DNA of 64,000 nucleotides from Bradyrhizobium sp. AZCC 2262 (GTDB lineage: Bacteria; Pseudomonadota; Alphaproteobacteria; Rhizobiales; Xanthobacteraceae), in the NCBI RefSeq assembly GCF_036924535.1, contig NZ_JAZHRT010000001.1:9352501-9416500 (forward strand). Reading direction: 5' to 3'. Each line of letters starts with the position of its first letter. Positions within the stretch are counted from its first letter, which is position 1. Below, piece by piece: positions 47,148 to 55,923 of the stretch. The position numbers were made by a program, and so were the translations under genes. The notes beneath the pieces were generated by a model. It worked only from the letters and a program-made list of their open reading frames with translations, searched no databases and was not told the DNA's origin.

Positions 47148-48053
47148 ATGCCCGATCTTGCCGATCTGTTTCCCGGATACGCTTCCGAATGGATCAACAC
47201 CTCGTCGGGCCGCATCTTTGCCCGCGTCGGCGGCAAGGGGCCGCCGCTGTTGCTGCTGCACGGCTTTTCGTCGACGCATGTGATGTGGCACCAGGTGGCG
47301 CCGCAACTGGCCGACAGGTTCACGCTGATCATCGCCGACCTGCCGGGCTATGGCTGGTCGGACATGCCTGATAGCGACGACAACCATACGCCCTACACCA
47401 AGCGCGCGATGGCGAAAGCGATGGTAGAGGCGATGGAGCAGCTCGGCCATGTGCATTTCGCACTCGCCGGTCACGACCGCGGCGGGCGGGTGTCGTATCG
47501 GCTGGCGCTCGATCATCCCGGCCGGCTGTCGAAACTCGCGGTGCTCGATATCGCGCCGACCTATGATTACTGGGAGAAGCTGAACCGGCTCTCCGCGCTG
47601 AAGATCTACCATTGGGCGTTTCTGGCGCAGCCATACCCGCTGCCGGAGACGCTGATCTCGGGCCATGGAGAGTATTTCCTTAAAGAGAAGATGGCGAGCC
47701 AGACCAAAAGCAAGACGCTCGACGCCATCGACCCGCGCGCGCTGCAACATTACCTCACACCATTCCGCGATCCGTCCCGCGTGCACGCGATGTGCGAGGA
47801 CTATCGCGCCGGCGCCTATGCCGACTACGAGATCGACAAGAAAGATTTCGATGCGGGCAAGAAGATCACGGTCCCGATGCTGGCGCTGTGGGGCGACGCC
47901 GGGGTTGCGTCTGCGGCAACGACGCCGCTCGATACGTGGCAGAAATGGGCGACCAATGTAAGCGGTGCGCCGGTGGACTCCGGACATTTTTTGCCCGAAG
48001 AGAATCCGGATGTGACGGCGAAGTTGTTGCGCGAGTTTTTCCTGGCGCCTTAA
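47148..48053 (+). CDS. alpha/beta hydrolase, haloacetate dehalogenase / epoxide hydrolase type
   Basis: The protein has 301 residues. Marks are [19 protein letters not shown] (about 35-53), the nucleophile elbow [14 protein letters not shown] with Asp in place of Ser, and [13 protein letters not shown] with the catalytic His. An Asp nucleophile is the mark of fluoroacetate/haloacetate dehalogenases and soluble epoxide hydrolases. ATG 47148 follows CAGGAAGGAG. Confidence 0.9.
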   Translation: MPDLADLFPGYASEWINTSSGRIFARVGGKGPPLLLLHGFSSTHVMWHQVAPQLADRFTLIIADLPGYGWSDMPDSDDNHTPYTKRAMAKAMVEAMEQLGHVHFALAGHDRGGRVSYRLALDHPGRLSKLAVLDIAPTYDYWEKLNRLSALKIYHWAFLAQPYPLPETLISGHGEYFLKEKMASQTKSKTLDAIDPRALQHYLTPFRDPSRVHAMCEDYRAGAYADYEIDKKDFDAGKKITVPMLALWGDAGVASAATTPLDTWQKWATNVSGAPVDSGHFLPEENPDVTAKLLREFFLAP

Positions 48054-48066
48054 CCAGCACACCGCT

Positions 48067-48167
48067 CGTCATACCCGCGAAGGCGGGTATCCAGTACGCC
48101 GCGGCCCCTCGATTGATCACGACTGTCTCTGGAATACTGGATCATCCGCTTTCGCGGATGATGACAG
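48067..48167. repeat. ~100-bp repeat with two hairpins (GATCCAGTA core)
   Basis: Hairpin TACCCGCGAAGGCGGGTA, core ATCCAGTACGCCGCGGCC ... TCTCTGGAATACTGGATC, hairpin CATCCGCTTTCGCGGATG. Related to 31993-32099 (inverted) and 51586-51687. Confidence 0.85.
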
Positions 48168-48188
48168 CGGTGTGTGAGGCGCGTGGGC

Positions 48189-48635
48189 CTACCTTCTCAC
48201 CTTGAAAAACTCCTTGAGCAGCGTCGCCGCCTCGGTCTCGCCTACCGCCGAATAAACCTCCGGCACGTGGTGGCAGGTCGGCTGTGCAAAGAACCGTACG
48301 CCGGAATCCACCGCGCCGCCCTTGGGATCGGCGGCGCCGTAATAGAGCCGCCGGATCCGGGCGAACGAGATCGCGCCCGCGCACATCGTGCAGGGCTCCA
48401 GGGTGACGTAGAGGTCGCAATCGACCAGTCGCTCGGTCCCGATGGCCTCGGCCGCCTGCCGGATCGCGAGAATCTCGGCGTGTGCCGTCGGATCGCGGTC
48501 GGTCAGTGTCCGGTTGCCGGCCGTGGCAATCACCTCGTAACCCCTGACGATTACGCATCCGATCGGAACTTCACCGGCTTTTCCGGCGTTTTCGGCGGTT
48601 TTCAGCGCCAAATCCATGAAAGAAGGGGCAGTCAT
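48189..48635 (-). CDS. tadA: tRNA adenosine(34) deaminase TadA
   Basis: The protein has 148 residues. The zinc deaminase motifs are complete: AHAEIL (His and catalytic Glu, about 51-56) and TLEPCTMCAGAI (about 80-91). It changes A34 to inosine in tRNA-Arg. ATG 48635 gives the standard N-terminus. It is divergent from the RluB gene. Confidence 0.93.
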   Translation of the reverse strand: MTAPSFMDLALKTAENAGKAGEVPIGCVIVRGYEVIATAGNRTLTDRDPTAHAEILAIRQAAEAIGTERLVDCDLYVTLEPCTMCAGAISFARIRRLYYGAADPKGGAVDSGVRFFAQPTCHHVPEVYSAVGETEAATLLKEFFKVRR

Positions 48636-48800
48636 GCCTCGTATCATCGGAAGAAACCTGCTACTAGCTGCGCCTTCAGCAAACGTGGATGCCGGTTTTG
48701 CGTGAGAATGCGCCTTGAGCGAAGCGCGCGCGCGTTACCGCTTTGACAGCCCATCCGCATCGGCCTGATAGCCAATTCATCTGTACCCGAGAGACCATTC

Positions 48801-50996
48801 ATGCCCCGCGACAACGACAAAAACAACGATTCCCGCGGCCGGCGGGACCGTCCCGGCGACGGCAAGAGCCGCGCCGACGGAGGCAAGGGCCGCTCGGGGG
48901 CGGCGAGGGGACCTGAGAAGAAATTCGCCAAGCGTGGATTTGCAGGCAAGGACGACGGCGAGCGGCGTCCCTATGCCGGGAAATCCGACGGCGCAAAATC
49001 ATTTGGCAAGAAGCCTTATTCCGGCGGTGGAAAACCTTATGCCGGCAAGCGCGATGGCGATGATCGTCCGCCGCGCCGGGATTTTGGCGACGCGCCGCGC
49101 CCGCGCGGCGATCGGTCGTTTACCCGGGATCGCAAGAGCGACACCGGGGATCGCAATCGTGACACCGGGGATCGTCCGCGCGGCGATAGGCCATTTGCTG
49201 GCCGTCCGTCACGCGGTGACGACGGTGAAAAGCGTTCATTCAAGCCGCGCGAAGATCGTGGTGGCGACAAGCGTCCGTACACGCCGCGCGGCGACCGGCC
49301 GAATTTTAATCGCGACGACCGCCCCCCGCGCCGGGATCGCAAGGGCGACCCTGGGGATCGCGATGATGCGCGTCCGGCTGGACGTTTCTCCGATCGGAAA
49401 TTTGGCGACAAGAAGCCCTATACGCCGCGCGAAGGTGGCGAGAAACGGCCCTACACGCCGCGTGGCGAAGGTTTTCGTAAAGACGGCGACCGTCCGCGTG
49501 GCGATCGGCCCTTCAATGCCCGGCCGTCGCGAGATGGCGATCGTCCACGCGGCGATCGGCCTGAGAGAAAATTTAGCGGTGACAAGAAGTTCTCGCGCGG
49601 CGCGCCCGACCGCGGCCCGCGCAAGAATTTTGGCACCGACCGCGGCGATTCGAAGCCGTGGCAGAAGCGTGAGGATCGCGGCGAGCGTGACTCCCGTCCC
49701 GCCCGTGACGGCGCACGCAATTTCGACAAGCCGCGCTTTGCGCGCGACGACCGCGGCGGCGAGGAGCGTCCGCGCTTTTCGCGTTCGCGCGAGGATCGAC
49801 CGAAATTCGATCGTCCCCGGGAGAGGCCGGCCGGCCGCACCGATTGGCAGGAGCATCCGCGCAGCGAAGGCGATCGTCCCCGCCGCGACAATGAAGACGA
49901 CAGCAAGATCTTTGCAAAGCGCCCCGCCTTTGGCGGCCGCGGCGCCTACCGCGAGCGCACGCCTGATTTCGACAAGCGCGCAGCCCGTCCCGAGCCGAAG
50001 CCGAAAAAGGCCGGCGAGCGCATCGCCAAGGTGGTGGCCCGTGCGGGTCTCGCCTCGCGCCGCGATGCCGAGGAGTGGATTACGCAGGGCCGCGTCACGG
50101 TCAACGGCCGTGTGATCAACTCGCCCGCGCTCGACGTCACCGCCAACGACACCATCGCCGTCGATGGCAAGGTGTTGCCGCCGCGCGAGCGGACGCGGCT
50201 GTTCATGTATCACAAGCCGCGCGGCCTGATGACCACCCACGCTGATCCCGAGGGGCGGCCGACCGTGTTCGACAATCTGCCGGAAGGCCTGCCGCGGCTG
50301 ATCTCGATCGGCCGGCTCGACTTCAACACCGAAGGCCTTCTGCTGCTGACCAATGACGGTGGTCTGGCGCGCGCGCTCGAACTGCCCGACACCGGCTGGC
50401 TTCGGCGCTATCGCGTCCGCGCCCATGGCGAGGTCACGCAGGCGCAGCTCGATGAACTGAAGAAGGGCGTCGAGGTCGACGGCGTCAAATACGGCTCGAT
50501 CGACGCGACGCTGGAGCGCGACCAGGGCGCCAATGTCTGGCTGGTGTTTGCGATCCGCGAAGGCAAGAACCGTGAGGTCCGCAACGTCATGGCGCATCTC
50601 GGCCTCGAGGTGAACCGGCTGATCCGCGTCTCCTACGGGCCGTTCCAGCTCGGCGAACTCAGCGAGGGCACGGTCGAGGAGGTCAAGACCCGCGTGCTGC
50701 GCGAGCAACTCGGCGAGAAGATCGCAAGCCTTGCCGGTGCCGATTTCAACCGGCCGATGCCGGGCGAAAGGTCCGACGACGAAGAGGCCGAAGCGCCGCG
50801 CGGCAAGAAGCCGTTCAAGCCGGCGGGAAAAAGCGCGCTGATCGCCGATCGCAAGGGCCGCCGCGTGCTGGTGCAGCGCACCGGCAGCGAGGAGGCCCGA
50901 GCCCGCAACGAGGACGAGGCCAACGGCTACGGCCCGCCGCGCCGCCCCAAGCGCGGCTATCACGGCAAGCGCGACCTGACGCCACGGGACGAGTAG
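48801..50996 (+). CDS. rluB: 23S rRNA pseudouridine synthase RluB-like with a ~400-residue basic/acidic extension
   Basis: The protein has 731 residues, about three times the usual catalytic length. Residues 1-400 are low complexity, dominated by R, D, G, K and P with recurring RPRGDRPF, DRGGDKRPYTPRGD and KKPYTPREGG units. An S4 RNA-binding domain follows (GERIAKVVARAGLASRRDAEEWITQGRVTVNG, about 403-450), then the RsuA-type catalytic core with the Asp in GRLDFNTEGLL (about 502-512) and NREVRNVMAHLGLEVNRLIR. A basic tail of about 70 residues ends it. The extension is probably disordered and binds RNA. rsmD starts 7 bases after the stop. Confidence 0.9.
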   Translation: MPRDNDKNNDSRGRRDRPGDGKSRADGGKGRSGAARGPEKKFAKRGFAGKDDGERRPYAGKSDGAKSFGKKPYSGGGKPYAGKRDGDDRPPRRDFGDAPRPRGDRSFTRDRKSDTGDRNRDTGDRPRGDRPFAGRPSRGDDGEKRSFKPREDRGGDKRPYTPRGDRPNFNRDDRPPRRDRKGDPGDRDDARPAGRFSDRKFGDKKPYTPREGGEKRPYTPRGEGFRKDGDRPRGDRPFNARPSRDGDRPRGDRPERKFSGDKKFSRGAPDRGPRKNFGTDRGDSKPWQKREDRGERDSRPARDGARNFDKPRFARDDRGGEERPRFSRSREDRPKFDRPRERPAGRTDWQEHPRSEGDRPRRDNEDDSKIFAKRPAFGGRGAYRERTPDFDKRAARPEPKPKKAGERIAKVVARAGLASRRDAEEWITQGRVTVNGRVINSPALDVTANDTIAVDGKVLPPRERTRLFMYHKPRGLMTTHADPEGRPTVFDNLPEGLPRLISIGRLDFNTEGLLLLTNDGGLARALELPDTGWLRRYRVRAHGEVTQAQLDELKKGVEVDGVKYGSIDATLERDQGANVWLVFAIREGKNREVRNVMAHLGLEVNRLIRVSYGPFQLGELSEGTVEEVKTRVLREQLGEKIASLAGADFNRPMPGERSDDEEAEAPRGKKPFKPAGKSALIADRKGRRVLVQRTGSEEARARNEDEANGYGPPRRPKRGYHGKRDLTPRDE

Positions 50997-51003
50997 AGGC
51001 GCA

Positions 51004-51558
51004 ATGCGTGTCGTCGGCGGACGATTGAAGGGCCGTAACTTGGCCTCGCCTTCCTCGCAAGCGATCCGCCCGACGGCGGACCGCCTGCGCGAGTCCGTAT
51101 TCAACATTTTGGTCCACGCCTACGACGACCCGATCGAAGACGCGCGCGTGCTGGATCTGTTTGCCGGCACCGGCGCGCTCGGCATCGAGGCAGTATCGCG
51201 CGGCGCGAGCTTCACGCTGTTCGTCGACAACGGGGCCGAGGCCCGCGCGCTGTTGCGCAACAATGTCGAGGCGCTGGGCCTGGGCGGCGTGACAAAAGTC
51301 TATCGCCGCGACGCCACCAATCTCGGCCCGGCGCATCCAATGGAACCGTTCTCGCTGGCCTTCCTCGATCCGCCCTATGGCAAGGGTCTTGCGGAGAAGG
51401 CGCTGGCTTCGCTGCGCGATGGCGGCTGGCTGACGCCGGGCGCGCTGCTGGTGGTGGAGGAAGCGAAGGCTGCGGCGTTTGCGGCACCCGATGGTTTCGA
51501 GGAGCTGGAGCGGCGGGCATATGACGATACGGAGTTTGTGTTTTTGCGGAGCAGGTGA
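51004..51558 (+). CDS. rsmD: 16S rRNA (guanine966-N2)-methyltransferase RsmD
   Basis: The protein has 184 residues. Marks are MRVVGGRLKGRNL, RPTADRLRESVFNIL, VLDLFAGTGALGIEAVSRGA (SAM site, about 48-67) and the catalytic FLDPPYGKGL (about 119-128). It modifies 16S rRNA during 30S assembly. It is co-transcribed with rluB, so two rRNA modification genes share a unit. Confidence 0.95.
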   Translation: MRVVGGRLKGRNLASPSSQAIRPTADRLRESVFNILVHAYDDPIEDARVLDLFAGTGALGIEAVSRGASFTLFVDNGAEARALLRNNVEALGLGGVTKVYRRDATNLGPAHPMEPFSLAFLDPPYGKGLAEKALASLRDGGWLTPGALLVVEEAKAAAFAAPDGFEELERRAYDDTEFVFLRSR

Positions 51559-51585
51559 CCGCGCTGCTTTCCGCAACCACAACTG

Positions 51586-51687
51586 TCGTCGCCCGGCTTG
51601 ACCGGCGATCCAGTACGCCGCGGCCTATCGGCTCAAATGCTCGCGTCTCTGGAATACTGGATCACCCGCTTTCGCGGGTGATGACAG
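51586..51687. repeat. ~100-bp repeat with two hairpins (GATCCAGTA core)
   Basis: GCCCGGCTTGACCGGC-type left hairpin, core GATCCAGTACGCCGCGGCC ... TCTCTGGAATACTGGATC, right hairpin CACCCGCTTTCGCGGGTG. Confidence 0.85.
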
Positions 51688-51705
51688 ATGAGTGCGCAGA
51701 ATCGA

Positions 51706-53517
51706 CTACCGTCGCCCGAACAGCTTCTCGATATCGCTCAGCTTCAACTCCACATAGGTCGGCCGGCCGTGGTTGCACTGGCCGGAATTCGGCGTGTCTT
51801 CCATTTCGCGCAACAGCGCGTTCATCTCTTCCGGCTTGAGGCGTCTCCCGGCGCGGACGGAGCCGTGGCAGGCCATGGTGGCCGCGACGTGCATCAGGCG
51901 GCGCTCCAGCGGCAGCGCCTCGTCCCATTCGGCCATGTGCTCGGCGAGATCGCGCAGCAGCGCCGCCGCATTGGCCTTGCCGAGCAGCGACGGTGTTTCG
52001 CGCACCGCGACCGCGCCGGGGCCGAAGGATTCGATTGCAAGCCCGAACGACGCCAGTTCGTCGGCACGCGCGAGCAGCTTCTCGACGGTGGCTTCATCCA
52101 GCTCGACGATCTCGGGGATCAGCAATATCTGCCGCTGCACACCATTCTTGGCCAGCGACGCTTTCAGTTTCTCATAGACGATGCGCTCATGCGCGGCATG
52201 CTGGTCCACCACGATCAGGCCATCGCGGGTCTGCGAGACGATGTAGGTTTCGTGGATCTGCGTCCGCGCCGCGCCCAGCGGGCGGTCGAGCAGGTCGGCG
52301 GAGGGCTGCGCCTCGAAGCGCACGTCGGCGGTCGGCGTGCCGACATCGAAGGCGGCTTGCCCCGCTTCGGCGAGCGCAGATGCCATCGCGCCTCCGAATG
52401 AAGGCGCGGGGTTGACCGGATAGGCCGGCGAACTCCGCCAGTCCCAGTTGCTCGGACGTGGCGCAAAGGAGGGGCGGAACGCCGATAGCGCCGCGCCGTC
52501 GGTATTGGCGGCGGTGCGCCTGCCTTCGCGGGCGAGACCGTCTTTCAGCGCATGCACGATCAGCGCGCGGACGAGGCCGGCGTTGCGGAAGCGTACCTCG
52601 GTCTTGGCCGGATGCACGTTGGCGTCGACCTCCTGCGGCTCCAGCGTCACGAACAGCGCCACGACAGGATGACGGTCGCGCGGCAGGTAGTCCGAATAGG
52701 CCGCGCGCACCGCACCGAGGATGAGCTTGTCGCGGACCGGGCGGCCGTTGACGAACAGATATTGCCCGAGCGCGTTGGCCCGCGTCAGCGAGGGGGCTGC
52801 GGCAAAGCCCTCGACCACAACGCCCTCGCGCTCGGCGCGCACTTCGATCGCGCTTGAACGGAAATCGTGGCCCAGGATATCGCCAAGCCGCGTCAGCCGG
52901 CCGGCGGCGCCCGGCAGCGCCGCGGCCCAGGTCACCGGGGCGCGTTCCTCGCCGGCGAGCGTGAAAGCGATATCGGGCCGCGCCATCGCCAGCCGCCGCA
53001 CCACTTCGCGGATTGCTTCGGCCTCGGTGCGGTCGGTCTTGAGGAATTTCAGTCGCGCCGGCGTCGCGAAAAAGAGATCGCTGACCTCGACGCGGGTGCC
53101 ATGCGACAGCGCCGCGGGCATGATGTCGGATTTCGCGCCGCCTTCGACCGACAGCGACCAGGCGTGCGGCTCGGTGGCATGCCGCGTGGTGATGCCAAGC
53201 CTCGCAACCGCGCCGATCGAGGGCAGCGCCTCGCCGCGGAACCCGAGCGTGCGAATGCGCAACAGATCCTCGTCGTCGAGCTTGGAGGTGGCGTGGCGGT
53301 CGACCGCGAGCGCGAGATCGGCATGGGTCATGCCGCTGCCGTCGTCGGTGATGCCGATCCGCCGCCTGCCGCCGCCATCGGTGAAAATGTCGACCCGGCT
53401 GGCGCCGGCATCGATGGCGTTTTCGACCAGTTCCTTGACCACGCTCGCGGGACGTTCGACCACCTCGCCGGCGGCGATGCGGTTGACGACCTGTTCGGGG
53501 AGCTGGCGGACGGGCAT
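51706..53517 (-). CDS. mutL: DNA mismatch repair protein MutL
   Basis: The protein has 603 residues. The N-terminal GHKL ATPase shows VNRIAAGEVVERPASVVKELVENAIDAGA, DDGSGM and TLGFRGEALPSI. The C-terminal domain contains the endonuclease motif DQHAAHERIVYE (about residue 437) and ACHGSVRAG and GQCNHGRPT, so this MutL is the nicking type, as in species without MutH. ATG 53517 (MPVRQLPEQVVNRIAAGE) is the standard start; the frame runs further to 53757 without homology. Confidence 0.96.
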   Translation of the reverse strand: MPVRQLPEQVVNRIAAGEVVERPASVVKELVENAIDAGASRVDIFTDGGGRRRIGITDDGSGMTHADLALAVDRHATSKLDDEDLLRIRTLGFRGEALPSIGAVARLGITTRHATEPHAWSLSVEGGAKSDIMPAALSHGTRVEVSDLFFATPARLKFLKTDRTEAEAIREVVRRLAMARPDIAFTLAGEERAPVTWAAALPGAAGRLTRLGDILGHDFRSSAIEVRAEREGVVVEGFAAAPSLTRANALGQYLFVNGRPVRDKLILGAVRAAYSDYLPRDRHPVVALFVTLEPQEVDANVHPAKTEVRFRNAGLVRALIVHALKDGLAREGRRTAANTDGAALSAFRPSFAPRPSNWDWRSSPAYPVNPAPSFGGAMASALAEAGQAAFDVGTPTADVRFEAQPSADLLDRPLGAARTQIHETYIVSQTRDGLIVVDQHAAHERIVYEKLKASLAKNGVQRQILLIPEIVELDEATVEKLLARADELASFGLAIESFGPGAVAVRETPSLLGKANAAALLRDLAEHMAEWDEALPLERRLMHVAATMACHGSVRAGRRLKPEEMNALLREMEDTPNSGQCNHGRPTYVELKLSDIEKLFGRR

Positions 53518-53755
53518 GGGGCGGGGGCTGATGCGTCGATTCGAGGCTGAACCACCATTGTAGGCGCTAGGGGCGGCAAATGCATGGGAAGAAGCCGAAG
53601 CCATGCCCGGCTGGGGATGAAATAAGACTATCGCCTTGAAGATGCTCAGGTTCGTTCTCGGCGGGCCGCCGGGACCAGAGATTGGACTTGGGATTGTGAG
53701 GTCGCTTTCGTCGGTATATCGTTTAGAAAAATTATAATCTGACGGGAGGGACGCC

Positions 53756-54073
53756 ATGTGCCATCTGTTCGCGCACCAGCCTCAACGCGACTATGAATCG
53801 CAGACCCGATCGCTGCGGATGGGCGGCCATTCCACCTCGATCCGGCTGGAAATGTCGTTCTGGGACACGCTGGAGGAGATCGCGGCGAAGGAGGGGATGA
53901 GCCTCGCGAAGTTCCTTACCACGCTGCACGACGAGGTCCTCGACCACCACGGCGAGGTCAAGAATTTTGCCTCGCTGTTGCGCTGCTCGTGCCTGATCTA
54001 TCGCGCCAAGAGTGCGGTTCCCGTTCCGGAATTTCGCGGCGGTGCCGCCGCCATCCTCGACGCGGCCGAATAG
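53756..54073 (+). CDS. ribbon-helix-helix domain protein
   Basis: The protein has 105 residues. The RHH core is GGHSTSIRLEMSFWDTLEEIAAKEGMSLAKFLTTLHDEVL (about 22-62), with the DNA-contact strand STSIRLE. The C-terminal part (SLLRCSCLIYRAKSA) carries two cysteines. ATG 53756 follows GGGAGGG; a perfect TATAAT lies at 53733-53738 as the likely -10 box. Such proteins are small regulators of unknown target in Rhizobiales. Confidence 0.85.
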   Translation: MCHLFAHQPQRDYESQTRSLRMGGHSTSIRLEMSFWDTLEEIAAKEGMSLAKFLTTLHDEVLDHHGEVKNFASLLRCSCLIYRAKSAVPVPEFRGGAAAILDAAE

Positions 54074-54096
54074 GTTTCCATCGATCAGAAAATCCA

Positions 54097-54128
54097 AAGC
54101 GGCTCGACCCGTTCGGATCGGGCCGCTT
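54097..54128 (+). terminator. terminator hairpin after the RHH gene
   Basis: An 11-bp stem (54097-54107 with 54118-54128, one G-T pair), 10-base loop, then a short T-poor tail (CCATTT). The weak T-run makes it less certain. Confidence 0.55.
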
Positions 54129-54281
54129 CCATTTGTGGGAACTAGGTAGCGCCGTCGATAGGTGGTGCTCTACAGGTCGGTAACCCGGCCCCGCCAATTC
54201 GTACGCGGGACGTCGGTCTACCGATGTAAAGCGGTTGCGCCAACAAGATACGAAAATGACCTAGAGAGATCTCAGGCAATT

Positions 54282-54385
54282 TCAGCTAGTAGTTGGAATG
54301 ATAAGAACGCCGGTCGGCTGTGTAATAAAATCCTGCAGACCATTCGGGATCTCGGACCTTGTCGCGAGTGAACGCAAAGTAAGCT
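54282..54385 (-). pseudogene. severed 3' end of the DUF4435 gene
   Basis: If the IS element and one copy of TAAGCT are removed, the DUF4435 reading frame continues through this segment for 31 codons (QQLTLRSLATRSEIPNG...) to a TGA at 54282-54284. This is the expected native C-terminus, now separated from its gene by 1.5 kb. Confidence 0.72.
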
Positions 54386-55920
54386 GTCGTCCGTGAAGAA
54401 CCATCCAAGCGGTTGATCAAGAATCGATTTTCCGGGCGAGATTGGCTTTGAGATTGCAAGCTTTGGGGCTTTGACTGCCCAAAAGCTTGCAATTTCATTT
54501 TTGAGGATTCCGTCGAATCGCGAGCCGTGATTCCGTCATCGCATCGGAGGGAGCGATGCGACCAAGGGAACGACGAGAGACGGGACAAGCCGATCTTCTG
54601 CGCTCGCGGCTGGACGCGATCATCGACATGGGCCACCCGCTGGTGAAGCTGGCACAGACGATCGACTGGTCGTTCCTGGAGCAGCGGTTCGGGGCGGTCT
54701 ATGAGGACAAGCCGGGCCGGCCGCCATTACCGACCCGCCTGATGGCGGGACTCGCGATCCTCAAGCACACCTACGACCTCTCTGATGAGGTGTTGTGCGA
54801 GCGCTGGGTGGAGAACCCCTATTACCAGTTCTTCTGCGGCGAGGAGTTCTTCCAGCACCGGTTGGTGTTCGATCGCTCTTCGCTGACGCGCTGGCGACAG
54901 CGGATGGGCGAGGAGAAGTTGCAGGCCTTGCTGCAGGAGAGCCTTGCGGTGGCCAGCAAGACCGAGGCGATCAAACCGGCCGATCTTAATCGGGTCATCA
55001 TTGATACGACGGTGCAGCCCAAGAACGTGATGTTCCCGACCGATGCCAGGCTGCTGAACCGCGCCCGCGAGATCCTGGTCCGGCTGGCGAAGCGATATGG
55101 TGTCAAGCTGCGCCAGTCCTATGCCAGGGTGGGCAAGTTCGCGCTGATCAAGCACCAGCGTTATGCCCACGCCAAGCAGTTCAAGCGCGCCAACAGAGCC
55201 TTGAAGAAGCTCAAAATCTATCTCGGCCGCATCATCCGCGACATAGGCCGCAAACTCGGCGGCAACGCCGACTTGCTCGGGGGGGTCGTGTTGGAGCGCA
55301 TGCTGGCGCGGGCGCGACAAGTGCTCGAGCAGAAGCAGCGCCAGCGTGGCCCGAAGCTCTACTCGCTGCACGCGCCGGAGGTGGAATGCATCGGCAAGGG
55401 CAAGGCGCACCGGCCTTACGAGTTCGGCGTCAAGGTCTCGGTCGCCACTACGCTGGCGCACGCCAAGGGCGGGCAGTTCGTGAGCCATGTGAAGGCGCTG
55501 CCCGGCAACCCCTATGACGGCCACACACTTGCAACCGTCATCCCCGAGATGGAGGCGCTGATCGGCAACACCATCGAGCGCGCGCTCCTCGACAAGGGCT
55601 ATCGCGGCCACAACGCTCCGCCCGATTACAAGTTCAGGGTGTTCATCTCAGGACAGAAGCGGCGGGTGACGCCACAGATCAAGCGCCAGCTGCGACGGCG
55701 TTCCGCCGTCGAGCCGGTCATCGGCCACCTCAAATCCGAGCACCGCATGGGCCGCAACTACCTCTGGCATCGTGAAGGCGACGCCATCAACGCCGTCCTC
55801 GCCGCCGTCGGCTATAACTTCCGCCGCCTGATCTGCTGGCTCAGGCTCTTGTTGTGGCAAATCATCGCCACCTTCCCCGGGTCAATCCAGCCTGAAAATC
55901 CAGGATTCTTCACGGCCGAC
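54386..55920. mobile_element. IS5-type insertion sequence, 1535 bp
   Basis: Imperfect terminal inverted repeats: GTCGTCCGTGAAGAACC at 54386 and, reading inwards from 55920, GTCGGCCGTGAAGAATCC. TAAGCT stands directly outside both ends (54380-54385 and 55921-55926), consistent with a target duplication. One complete transposase gene fills it. A GAGATTGCAAGCTTTGG ... CCAAAAGCTTGCAATTTC hairpin lies in the left leader (about 54450-54500). The element appears intact. Confidence 0.85.
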
Positions 55921-55923
55921 TAA
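54556..55923 (+). CDS. IS5-family (DUF772 / DDE) transposase
   Basis: The protein has 455 residues. The N-terminal DUF772-type domain (LVKLAQTIDWSFLEQRF ... PLPTRLMAGLAILKHTYDLSDEVLCERWVENPYYQFFCG) is followed by an RNase-H fold with DDE residues in NRVIIDTTVQPKNV, ALLDKGYRGHNAP and VEPVIGHLKSEHRMGRNYL. A Lys/Arg-rich insert (about 185-260) lies between. The frame uses TAA at 55921-55923, which lies outside the inverted repeat in the flanking target sequence. Confidence 0.92.
   Translation: MRPRERRETGQADLLRSRLDAIIDMGHPLVKLAQTIDWSFLEQRFGAVYEDKPGRPPLPTRLMAGLAILKHTYDLSDEVLCERWVENPYYQFFCGEEFFQHRLVFDRSSLTRWRQRMGEEKLQALLQESLAVASKTEAIKPADLNRVIIDTTVQPKNVMFPTDARLLNRAREILVRLAKRYGVKLRQSYARVGKFALIKHQRYAHAKQFKRANRALKKLKIYLGRIIRDIGRKLGGNADLLGGVVLERMLARARQVLEQKQRQRGPKLYSLHAPEVECIGKGKAHRPYEFGVKVSVATTLAHAKGGQFVSHVKALPGNPYDGHTLATVIPEMEALIGNTIERALLDKGYRGHNAPPDYKFRVFISGQKRRVTPQIKRQLRRRSAVEPVIGHLKSEHRMGRNYLWHREGDAINAVLAAVGYNFRRLICWLRLLLWQIIATFPGSIQPENPGFFTAD

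Noticed and set aside
49236..51107. 623-residue open frame antisense to rluB
   Set aside because: A shadow caused by the high-GC repeats of the RluB extension; the plus strand has S4 and catalytic motifs and a normal start.
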